22,396 nucleotides of DNA from Chara braunii (Eukaryota; Streptophyta; Charophyceae; Charales; Characeae): assembly GCA_003427395.1 (NCBI GenBank), contig BFEA01000285.1, forward strand, positions 1,406,231 to 1,428,626, written 5' to 3'. Positions 9,803-16,479 of this stretch are shown here, in pieces. The stretch's first letter is position 1. Every line of letters begins with the position of its first letter. Made by a program: the position numbers and the translations under genes. Below the pieces are notes generated by a model. The model did no database searches. It had not been told where the DNA came from and saw only the letters and a program-made list of their open reading frames with translations.

Positions 9803-10353
9803 CTTTTTTCCACTATAGGGTCTCTTTAGTTTATTTGCCCATGTGTTGGGGGGGTGTGTTTGAAGAAGAGGCTGTCGATTGAGTCCCTTCCAACTTCTCT
9901 TTCGTCTCCTTCATCTGTTGTTGTTGTTGGGTCAGGTTTTGTGTTGTCTCCTTCTCTTTCCCTTTTTCCTTGTCTCCTTGTTGTCCGTGCGTGTTTTTGG
10001 GGGGGGAAGATGGGGATGAGGAGGGGTTTCTTACTTCTATCGCTGACGTGTGATCGGGGCGTCGTCCCATCCCTGGGTAATGTCTCACCGCCCCATGATA
10101 GAGAATAGTCGTTTTCCCAGGTTTCCTTTTCTTCCTTGCTGCTTCTTTCAGGGGCGCCATGTTAGTATGGGAGCGCGAACGGGGTTGAGAGGGCTTGGGA
10201 AAAGAGGCAGGGGGAAGGGGGGGGGGAGGTTGCAAAACGGGGGTGATGGGTAGTCGAGGGAGAGAATTACCCCTCGTGAGTTATCGGTCTCTTCGGCCGG
10301 CTCCCTCCTTCTGGAAAGGCTAATTATTCCTTTCCGAAAGGCCCCTGAGAGAG

Positions 10354-10660
10354 ATGGCCGCTGCTCCTTTCTCACTTTGTGCCTCGACGCTTCCACGTCT
10401 CACCGTCGCTTATTTCCCAGATGGACGCTGCTCCTTTCTCCCGTCGTTCCTCGGCTCTTCCACCGCCGGCCGTTGCTTGTTTCCCACCTGTTTGGATCGT
10501 TTTTTTTTTTTTGGGGGAGGGTCTTGTTGCTCGCTTCCTCCTTTCTCACGTCGTGCCTCGACTCTTCCACGTCTCGCCGTTGCCTGTGCCCCAACTGGCC
10601 GCTGCTCCTTTTTCTCGTCGTGCGTCGACTCTTCCACGTCTCGCCGTTGCTTGTTTCCCT
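10354..10660. repeat. ~65-bp tandem repeats, four degenerate units
   Basis: Units start near 10354, 10421, 10531 and 10597, each with GCTGCTCC/CTTCCTCC, TTTCTC, CGTCGTGC, CTCGACTCTTCCACGTCTCGCC and a GTTGCTTGTTTCCC end. The second and third are separated by a T-run and a partial larger monomer, so the array has been rearranged. Confidence 0.8.
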
Positions 10661-10764
10661 CCTGTTTGAATCGCTTTTTTGAAGGGTCTTGTTACTCGCT
10701 TTCTCCTTACTCCCCCTGCGCTGTATCTTCTCTTTTGTCCATCGGAATATCCACGGTGAGCCCC

Positions 10765-11116
10765 CCTGTTTGGATCGTCTGTATTTCTCCACAAAGTGTC
10801 TTAGTGTTCGTTCTCTCCTTGCCTCCCCGTCACTGCGTCTTCTCCTCTGCCCTTCGAAAGGACCACGGCCGGCCCCCTCTCTGCACCGCCCCCACTCTCG
10901 TTCTGAATTTCACTACCCTCCTCGCTTCCTTCGACTCCCTCCTGTGTGGATCGTCTATATTTCTCCACAAAGGGTCTTAGTGTTCGTTCTCTCCTTGCCT
11001 CCCCGTCGTTGCATCTTCTCCTCTGCCCTTCGAAGTAATCGCGACCAGCTCCCTCTCTGCCCCGCCCCCACTCTCATTCCGAATTTCACTACCCTCTTCA
11101 CTTCCTTCACGGCGCC
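10765..11116. repeat. 176-bp tandem monomers, two units
   Basis: The two units match over nearly their whole length, including TTCTCCACAAAG, TCTTAGTGTTCGTTCTCTCC, GCCTCCCCGTC and AATTTCACTACCCTC. Shorter diverged copies begin at 10487 and 10661. They lie in the LINE 5' UTR, in the position expected for promoter monomers. Confidence 0.88.
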
Positions 11117-11602
11117 GGTTGTTGCGTTTACTCTGTGTGTCATTCCAAACCTTCTCCAACGTCATCGTTTCCTTATCTCTCCATCACCGTGGACCTTTTA
11201 TCATTCCCCGTTGTGTCTCTCGAGGTCGTCGTCAGTTTCTCGGGATTTTCACCCCCTTGGTCTTCTCTTGTGTTGCTTTCCGTTGTCGTTGTCGTTGTCG
11301 TTTTCGTGTTAGCAGTCCTGTTCCATGTGTCCACGCCGCAAAAGCCAGAAGGACGCCTACCGACCGGAAACTCCGGGTGTTTCCCCCGTCGTTTGCACGT
11401 GTGTATCGTCCCAATCGGGCGTCTCCACGCTCGACCAGTCCTCACTCTTCCATAGTCGTTCCCACTTGCGTGTGCCGTTCTCCTCCCGTTGGCTATGGCG
11501 TCATGTCAGCACTCCTGTCCCACCGCAAACCGGTTGCGGTGTCGGTACTGCGGCAGTGTCCCTTCTCAGTAGACATGTCTTTTCACTACACTATCCTCTG
11601 CA

Positions 11603-11616
11603 ACTCACAACAAACT
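11603..11616. repeat. LINE target-site duplication, right copy
   Basis: ACTCACAACAAACT is identical to 1603-1616 and sits at the 5' boundary of the minus-strand LINE. After it the pre-insertion sequence resumes with GACATCTATCTC. Confidence 0.9.
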
Positions 11617-11810
11617 GACATCTATCTCTTGGCAAACTCAGCATGTGGCAAAGAAAGTATAGCATTCAGAATTTCAGATAGCACGGTAACCACTCTACAA
11701 CAGCTGGAAGTCAGAAGACATTTCTGATTCCTGAAAGTTCAAGAACAAGAAGAAGAAAGGAAGGAAAAAATGTAGTTGTCTTCTCCAGGTTCTCCTCATA
11801 TTGGGGGGCG
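11617..11810. other. Flank with a repeat shared with 13080-13170
   Basis: No gene is seen. The segment around 11726-11765 (GATTCCTGAAAG, then a run of GAA-like words) closely resembles 13137-13175, including the preceding CTGGAAGT word. This suggests two copies of a short dispersed repeat that tends to end in a GAA microsatellite. Confidence 0.5.
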
Positions 11811-12048
11811 TTTTTTTTTTGTTTTTTTTTTTTTAAACAACGGCCCCCAGCAGTGCTAGTTGTACTGGTCGAAACAGACACCACTAGCACCCGGGAAGAG
11901 GCTCCATCTATTGGTGGGGAGCGTCACCTGCTTAAAACCGGGTCCAGCGTCCCATATACAAAAAGATTCAGGATGACCTCAAAGAAAGTAATTGAGAAAA
12001 CGCTTGCCAGCACTAATTGCTCTGGTGTCAAGAGGATTAACTGAGCAG
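11811..12048 (-). mobile_element. Second copy of the LINE-type 3' tail (truncated retroposon)
   Basis: A T-run (11811-11835, one G inside) is followed by sequence colinear with the LINE tail at 1637-1848. It includes the identical 23-bp stem-loop core at 11900-11922, GGGTCCAGCGTCCCATATAC, and the terminal GGATTAACTGAGCAG. On the minus strand this is a 3' end plus poly(A). It could be a heavily 5'-truncated LINE or a SINE-like element. I found no convincing target-site duplication, so its 5' limit is uncertain. The sequence beyond 12048 belongs to a local duplication series. Confidence 0.7.
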
Positions 12049-12510
12049 GTTCTTGAGAAATAGGAGGAAACCTCTTTGCCCTGTATTGGGTGGCAGATAC
12101 TTATTGCTAAGTAGTAAGAACTAATTCCCCCCTCCCTCAGCTGCCCTCCCCACCCTGTCCCACATCGGGTCGAGCGTCACCTGCTGGAAATCGGGTCCAG
12201 CGTCCCATATACAAAAAGATTCAGGATGACCTCAGAGAAAGTAATTGAGAAAACGCCTACCAGCATTGATTGCTCTGATGTCCAGAGGATTAACTGTGCA
12301 GGTTCTTGAGAAATGGGAGGAGACCTCTGACCTCAGAGAAAGTAATTGAGAAAACGCCTACCAACATTGATTGCTCTGGTGTCCAGAGGATTAACTGTGC
12401 AGGTTTTTGAGAAATAGGAGGAAACCTCTTTGCCCTATATCGGGTGGCAGATACCTATTGCTAAGAACTAATTTCCCCCTCCCTCAGTTGCCCCTCCCCA
12501 CGCTGTCCCA
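11919..12510. repeat. Three overlapping segmental duplicates
   Basis: Unit 1 (11919-12160) runs from GAGCGTCACCTGCT to CACCCTGTCC. Unit 2 (12172-12328) repeats its first part, at an offset of 253 bp. Unit 3 (12329-12510) begins inside unit 2 (GACCTCAGAGAAAGTAATTG at 12228 and 12329, offset 101 bp) and carries on to the same end as unit 1. Units 2 and 3 are closer to each other than to unit 1, so the 101-bp duplication is the younger event. All three carry the terminal part of the retroposon tail module. Confidence 0.85.
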
Positions 12511-12730
12511 AACCCGACAAGCATCCCAGACCAGCAACAAACCGCAATCTATATCTTTGCAGCGTGGACACCACATATGAAGGATTATGGGTTACCCACC
12601 TCAAGGTTATGCTTATCCCCTCAGGGTTGAACCTAGACCCTGGCTTAGTTTGTTCGGTCCACTAGGGGGGGGCGAACGGACTATCTCAAGTGGTGAGCCC
12701 GAAGTGTACCTAAGGGAATTTGAACTTTCG

Positions 12731-12890
12731 AAGAAGAGAAAAAGATTTTGAAGAGAAAGAAGAGAAAAATAAGTAGAAGAGGAAGAAGAGAGGAAGAAGA
12801 AGAAGAAGAAGAAGAAGTAGGAGGAGGAGGAGGAGGACAAGGAGGAGGAGGAAGAAGAGGAGGAGGAGGAGGAGGAAGAAGAAAGTATAT
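12731..12890. repeat. (GAA)n/(GAG)n purine microsatellite
   Basis: About 160 bp consist of almost uninterrupted purine triplets on the plus strand, mixing GAA and GAG/GGA blocks. It is followed at once by the repeat beginning GTTTGTTGCATCCGCC. Confidence 0.9.
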
Positions 12891-13165
12891 GCCTGTTTGT
12901 TGCATCCGCCCTGCATAGCAGCACGGTGCTACAAGCTGTCAGTGCCTACATCAGTGATGCCCAATCAGTGCAATCACCACCCTAAGACGATCAGCATCTG
13001 ATATGATAAGTTTGACAAACTAATAGCAAAGCTTGCCTGAGCAGCAACAACAACAAAAAAACTTAAACAAATAGAGAAACCTGGAAGTACTGAAAGTCTG
13101 AAAATTTGACATACTACCTAACTGCAAGTGCTTTGAGATTCCTGAAAGACAAAGAACAAACAAGA

Positions 13166-13222
13166 AGAAAAGAAGGAGGAGGAGGAGGACGACGACGACG
13201 AAGAAGAAGAGAAAAAAGAAGT
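13166..13222. repeat. (GAA)n/(GGA)n/(GAC)n microsatellite
   Basis: A shorter purine tract with a GACGACGACGAC block. As at 12731-12890, it is followed within about 20 bp by GTTTGTTGCATCCGCC, so the two tracts sit in paired copies of one dispersed repeat. Confidence 0.88.
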
Positions 13223-13301
13223 ATGTATGTCTAACAATGTTTGTTGCATCCGCCTAACACGGCAGTGCAGCGCTACAAGGTGGTAGTAGCTACATTGCAA
13301 C

Positions 13302-13404
13302 CCCGAATGGCAGTAGATAAGGTGATAGTCTTACGGTGGTGATTGGGTATCATGATGCCCAATCACCACCCTAAGACTATCACCTAATCTACTGCCATTC
13401 AGGG
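13302..13404. repeat. ~51-bp inverted repeat with no spacer
   Basis: Arms 13302-13352 and 13353-13404 are near-perfect reverse complements meeting at TCATGA. The right arm contains the last codons and stop of the hAT-tail ORF (CCTGAATGGCAGTAG on the minus strand). The left arm carries the mirror image, so the end of that gene has been duplicated in inverted orientation or lies in a foldback end. Part of the right arm recurs, with an insertion, at 12956-12994. Confidence 0.88.
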
Positions 13405-13684
13405 TCGGAGTCATTGCCCTCATCGGTGCCCTTGTCCCTGCTTTCCTCATCTATGCTACTCTGCTCGCCACCCGTCAGATCATCCTCGATGACTTGCATG
13501 CGTTTTCCACTCGGGCCCGAGTTTCCCTTGTTTTGTGGATGGCTCCTGCCCCCAATGCGTATGGAAGGGCGGGATGTTGCTGGTGGTGGTGGCGGATCAG
13601 GTCTTCCTTGTCCCTTTCTCGGTCCGCCCCGCCCATGCTTCACAACTGGAGCGATTGGAGACTCGGGTCCATTTTTCTTTTTCA
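13389..13684 (-). pseudogene. hAT tail, final exon-like segment
   Basis: About 97 codons, read in frame with SRAG at 14212 once the AT-rich element and one TC duplication are removed. It begins KKKNGPES, continues through a basic Gly/Arg/Pro region (HGRGGPRKGQGRP, DPPPPP), and ends acidic (DDLTGG, EESRDKGTDEGNDSDPEWQ, stop). Seen alone it would look like a 98-residue orphan starting at ATG 13685. The context shows it is the C-terminus of the interrupted gene. Its stop codon lies in the right arm of the 13302-13404 palindrome. Confidence 0.75.
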
Positions 13685-13686
13685 TC

Positions 13687-14209
13687 CAACAGAAAAATTC
13701 CCATGAGAAATGAAAGTTAAAAAAACATTCTGTAAAAAAAAAAATCCTTCATATTTATAAATTATCATTCCCATGTTTGTCCAATTCGAAAATTTCCAAT
13801 TTAATTTGATAAGTTTCCGTCTATATATGAATTTTCCCTTCCAACTACATCTATTTGTTTAAGATGGAATGAAAGTCTGGACGAGTTTATGAAATGTTTT
13901 AATCAGACTTTCATTCTACTACAACAAATATCGTCTAATTTAAATTGGATTAACTTATTTATGACTGGAAATCCTTACTTAGAATGGCGGTCCAATTAAA
14001 ATATTTCATGAACTCATCCAGACTTTCATTCCATCTCTAGCACGCAGTTCAAATAAGAAGGGATACCCCATTCTTGGAAGGAAAGTTTTCAAGTATGACG
14101 GAAAATTTTAAAATTGGAATGACATTTTTTAAGATGGAATGAAAATTTAAAATTTAGAATGTAATTTTACTCTAGAATGATTATTTAATTCTGGGAAATT
14201 TTTCTGTTG
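13687..14209. mobile_element. AT-rich 523-bp terminal-inverted-repeat element
   Basis: The ends are inverted: CAACAGAAAAATTCCCA at the left (13687-13703) and the complement of CAACAGAAAAATTTCCCA at the right (14192-14209), flanked by TC on both sides (13685-13686 and 14210-14211). The inside is strongly AT-rich, unlike the GC-rich gene around it, and has no ORF. A second, 41-bp inverted pair lies within (13862-13902 and 13996-14036, three mismatches, starting AGATGGAATGAAAGTCTGG), and a partial third copy at 14131. It is non-autonomous and MITE-like. The superfamily is unclear, since a 2-bp duplication fits no common class well. Confidence 0.8.
13862..14036. repeat. Inner 41-bp inverted repeat (nested foldback)
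   Basis: Arms 13862-13902 and 13996-14036 match at 38 of 41 positions with a 93-bp spacer. The outer bases (TTTA before, CTAG after) could hold a TA duplication offset by one base, so this may be a separate mariner-like MITE nested in the larger element, or simply a subterminal repeat of it. Confidence 0.75.
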
Positions 14210-14211
14210 TC

Positions 14212-14413
14212 CCCGCCCTGCTGATTTCCAAGTTGTCATGAACAAAAGACTCATCCATCTTTGCAAAGGGAGGAGGGCAATCTACATATGGTGGTTGTTG
14301 CGCGCCCTCTTCTTGCTGCTGGCCCTTCGGTTGGTCATGTCGTTGCCCCTGTTGCTGCTCTTGCTGCATGATACACTGGGCAGGCTGCTCCTCCGGTTGC
14401 ATGGCATGCTGTT

Positions 14414-14419
<6 letters not shown>
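14212..14419 (-). pseudogene. hAT tail, Gln-rich segment between the two insertions
   Basis: This resumes with KEQHAM in the same frame as 16577 once 2,158 bp are removed. It runs through Gln-rich sequence (QPEEQPAQC, QQEQQQGQRHD, PKGQQQEEGAQQPPY) to DESFVHDNLEISRAG, where the AT-rich element interrupts. The poly-Lys that seems to precede it comes from the retroposon poly(A). Confidence 0.75.
14400..14419. repeat. Target-site duplication of the 2.1-kb retroposon, left copy
   Basis: CATGGCATGCTGTTCCTTTT matches 16558-16577 at 19 of 20 bases (C/T at the tenth). It merges into the 32-base T-run at 14416-14447. Confidence 0.88.
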
Positions 14420-14447
<28 letters not shown>

Positions 14448-14450
<3 letters not shown>

Positions 14451-14703
14451 AAAAACAGTCCGAGTGCATGCTAGAGGTGTTGGTAAGAGCAAGCACCGCT
14501 AGCACGCTCAGGAAGGCTCCATCTATTGGTGGGGAGCAACACCTGTCGGAAATCGGGTCCAGCATCCCTGTAAACATCCAAATCATCACGAGCGTGCCAT
14601 GTGTCACAACCTTCATCCTAACCAGTTGTAGTGGCAACACGAGAGCACAACCATTCAACGCAATGAGCAGCATTGATTGCCCTCTTTCCGAGGGGATTAA
14701 CCG
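14448..14703 (-). repeat. Third copy of the LINE-type 3' tail, in the retroposon
   Basis: It shares the identical 23-bp stem-loop core (14515-14537), ATCGGGTCCAGC, and the end CAGCATTGATTGCCCT...GGGGATTAA with the tail at 1637-1848. An extra ~50 bp lies between the two conserved parts. Confidence 0.82.
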
Positions 14704-14860
14704 CCCATCGCAACCTAAAAACTTATGCCTATTCTGAAACCCTCGTCCATGTCATACGAAGACCATAAAACACTACGAGAGGAAGGGATATTCAGAATAG
14801 GAAAATCGAAATACAATCGTAGTGATCCCGCATCCGAACTCAGCAGTGAACCACCTGAGT

Positions 14861-14915
14861 TGCCACGTGGCACATTCATACCACACAACCACTCAATATT
14901 AGTGTCCACGTGGCA
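14861..14915. promoter_or_regulatory. Two G-box (CACGTGGC) motifs
   Basis: CACGTGGC occurs at 14864-14871 (inside the palindrome TGCCACGTGGCA) and at 14907-14914, 43 bp apart. In plants this is the core bound by bZIP and bHLH factors. A third CACGTG, in CGCCACGTGGCG (16404-16415), lies in the GC-rich leader of the same retroposon. Function is unproven; they could be chance or a retained host promoter or UTR. Confidence 0.4.
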
Positions 14916-15140
14916 GCACCTCCAACTTCCGTGAATCGCAAATTATGTGTTGATACCAGACACCGGCAGCAAAATCCTGAGCGAAAACCGCCACCAGACA
15001 AACAAAGTCAAACAATTATTATGGTTGATGCCATCAGCTCTCCCAAATTATTCGACAATCAATCGCACCTCCAGCAGTTAAGCCGAGACCTCACACGGAG
15101 AGACAAAGCTTTATATCAGCTACCCAGCCTCCGCAATCCA

Positions 15141-16277
15141 TCAATCCACCCAAGGAAAAAGACATGAAACCCATCCCGATCCCACCCCTTCACGCCTCCC
15201 TCCCACTTCCCACCTCCCCGCTTGGCCTTCCTGTTCGCAGAGCAACACGATTCCCCACCCCTCTCGCCCCCAACCCCAATCATACCCCACAACAGGCCCG
15301 AGGGGAGGCAGAAAGAAGGCCAAGCAACTCACACTCACTGGTCCCCGAATATCGGCGGCAATTTGGTTGTTACTATTGATTAGATCGACACACGCTGCAT
15401 CACACTTGTTGTTGTTCTTGTCTTGGAGAACATCATCGTTCATGACCGCATCTCCAACGATGAAGCATCTGGCCCAGAAGCCATTCTCGAAATCTTCGTC
15501 ATCGTTTTTGCCAAAACCACCAAACCCTTGTCCCTCCTCAAGGATCTCGGGGCCACCCAACTTCAGATCCGCGAAATCCATGTAAGGGGGCAACCCCTCT
15601 TCCAACCGCCGTGCAGCATGACCCTGCGCAAACATCTCACGTTGCCAGACACAGCCAGGATCATTCGATGATGCCATCTCCATAGATGTTGTAGTTAACA
15701 GCATAGCCATTGTGAAATCTAACTGTGTAGCCATTGCTGATATTGTTGTTACTTTTGATGATAATGTTGTTGTTGATGTTGTTAATGATGCAGTTACTTC
15801 GATAGATGCTATTGGCAATGAAGCCGTATCAACCACCAATGATGTACCTGCGGTCGATGGCAGTGCCACTAATATCGGTGATATAGATGATGTTATCAAT
15901 GATGTTGATGCTGTTCGTGTCTCACTACCTGGCAAACCTCCCGCATGTCTCTTCGCTAGAAGGCCAGCAAACATGTCTTGGACCTGCTGCAGCATCTCCA
16001 CGCAGTCCTAGAAAACGGGGATCGCCCGCGCTCTGTCAATCTCATCCCGTTGTCGCAAAGAGATCAGCTCATAAAGTTCATCATCCCAACCATAGTAGGT
16101 TACCTCTCCCTCCAACAGAACATCGTGTGGCAAATCACCATTCACTTGACACACCGCTACGAACATCTCCTCCAACTGCTGTTTATAGGTTATCACAGTA
16201 GAGAACGTGGACACTTCCTCCTTATCCTGCAAGTCGAGAGGGGATCCCCGCAGGCCCCCTTGAAGCGAAGTCTCCAT
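15141..16277 (-). pseudogene. ORF of the 2.1-kb retroposon, unknown function, one in-frame TAG
   Basis: The ATG at 16277 opens a frame of about 378 codons, broken only by a TAG at 16010-16008 between RARAIPVF and DCVEMLQQV (CAG to TAG would restore Gln). The first 90 residues look folded: TVITYKQQLEEMFVAVCQVN, VTYYGWDDELYELISLRQRD. A helical stretch follows (EMLQQVQDMFAGLLAKR), then about 90 residues of Thr/Ser/Ala-rich low complexity. Next comes an acidic, aromatic part (PPYMDFADLKLGG, GFGKNDDEDFENGFWARCF, AVMNDDVLQDK). The last ~50 residues look non-coding, and a good splice donor (GTGAGT) lies near 15342. I recognise no family. The first part is faintly reminiscent of a retroelement gag helix bundle, which is speculation. 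Confidence 0.5.
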
Positions 16278-16479
16278 ACCTTCCCCAATCGTAGCTGATA
16301 GTAGCGAAGCCGCCGCTACTAATCGTCAACGTATCGGATTAATTCCACGGCTGGCGCTGCCCCTGTCCGCGCGTCGCGGGGCACCTGCGCCACCAACAGC
16401 GAGCGCCACGTGGCGAAACACCATGCACGTTTACTGGGCGCGCGTACAGGCCCAGCGCCCGGAACAACTCCCCCGGGCA

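Larger units (their letters stand above)
6934..10160 (-). pseudogene. LINE ORF1 nucleic-acid-binding protein, two frameshifts
   Basis: ORF1 protein coats LINE RNA and accompanies it to the target. I choose the ATG at 10160 (AACATGGCG, strong context): the larger open block at 9802 begins with TTG and has no nearby ATG. Three frames make one protein of about 1,075 codons. Frame A (10160 to about 9850) is basic and Gln/Lys-rich. Frame B (to about 7660) has a DUF4283-like fold segment, then the knuckle CFKCQAYGHIANETSC (CX2CX4HX6C, about 9050-9000), then Gly/Glu/Thr-rich repeats. Frame C (to 6934) has a globular tail rich in Trp and charged residues. The A-to-B switch is at a C7 run (9854-9848) and B-to-C at a C11 run (7666-7656); one C fewer at each restores the frame. 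The frame-C globular tail is not standard for LINE ORF1 as I know it. Confidence 0.85.
1617..11602 (-). mobile_element. Full-length L1-type LINE (non-LTR retrotransposon), 9,986 bp
   Basis: An autonomous non-LTR retrotransposon that copies itself by target-primed reverse transcription. It is read on the minus strand from 11602 to 1617: a long 5' UTR with tandem monomers, ORF1 (nucleic-acid-binding, zinc knuckle), ORF2 (APE-type endonuclease, reverse transcriptase, Cys/His region), a 3' UTR and a poly(A) tail (T-run at 1616-1632). An exact 14-bp duplication flanks it, so both ends are defined and the copy is not 5'-truncated. Both ORFs carry frameshifts and ORF2 carries in-frame stops, so this copy as given cannot be autonomous. 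Most frameshifts lie in homopolymer runs, and the sequence contains N at 3167 and 3172. Assignment to the L1 group rests on the endonuclease, RT motifs and domain order; no RNase H domain was recognised. Confidence 0.93.
10161..11602 (-). promoter_or_regulatory. LINE 5' UTR with tandem monomers
   Basis: About 1.44 kb precede ORF1, strongly purine-rich on the coding strand. The part near ORF1 (10354-10660) contains four ~65-bp units built around CTCGACTCTTCCACGTCTCG. Further upstream, larger units begin with CCTGTTTGGATCG or a variant at 10487, 10661, 10765 and 10941. The last two are 176-bp near-duplicates (10765-10940 and 10941-11116). By analogy with mouse L1 elements, such monomers may carry the internal promoter, but no core promoter element was identified. 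Open frames on the plus strand here lack family features and are composition artefacts. Confidence 0.75.
12511..13238. other. Repeat mosaic, no gene
   Basis: This holds a segment resembling the LINE target region (12528-12560, CAACAAACCGCAATCTATAT), a purine microsatellite, and at 12893-12990 a sequence (GTTTGTTGCATCCGCC onward) that recurs at 13239. The word GATGCCCAATCA with ACCACCCTAAGAC at 12956-12994 is a broken copy of one arm of the palindrome at 13302-13404. No reading frame here looks real; those on the minus strand are poly-Ser, poly-Pro or poly-Leu products of the microsatellite. Confidence 0.55.

Noticed and set aside
10354-11727. Long plus-strand Ser/Arg/Pro-rich frames
   Set aside because: They lie antisense in the LINE 5' UTR monomers, repeat with them, and lack any family signal.
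11811-12048. tRNA-derived SINE with pol III boxes
   Set aside because: GGTTAATCC-like words only weakly resemble a B box and no A box is convincing. The shared LINE tail is the better description.
12681-12924. Ser-, Pro- or Leu-rich minus-strand proteins
   Set aside because: These are three-frame translations of the GAA/GAG microsatellite.
15712-16011. Plus-strand ORF rich in Val, Asp and Asn
   Set aside because: It is the complement of the Thr/Ser/Ala-rich low-complexity part of the minus-strand retroposon ORF, which has folded-looking sequence on both sides and is the better coding candidate.
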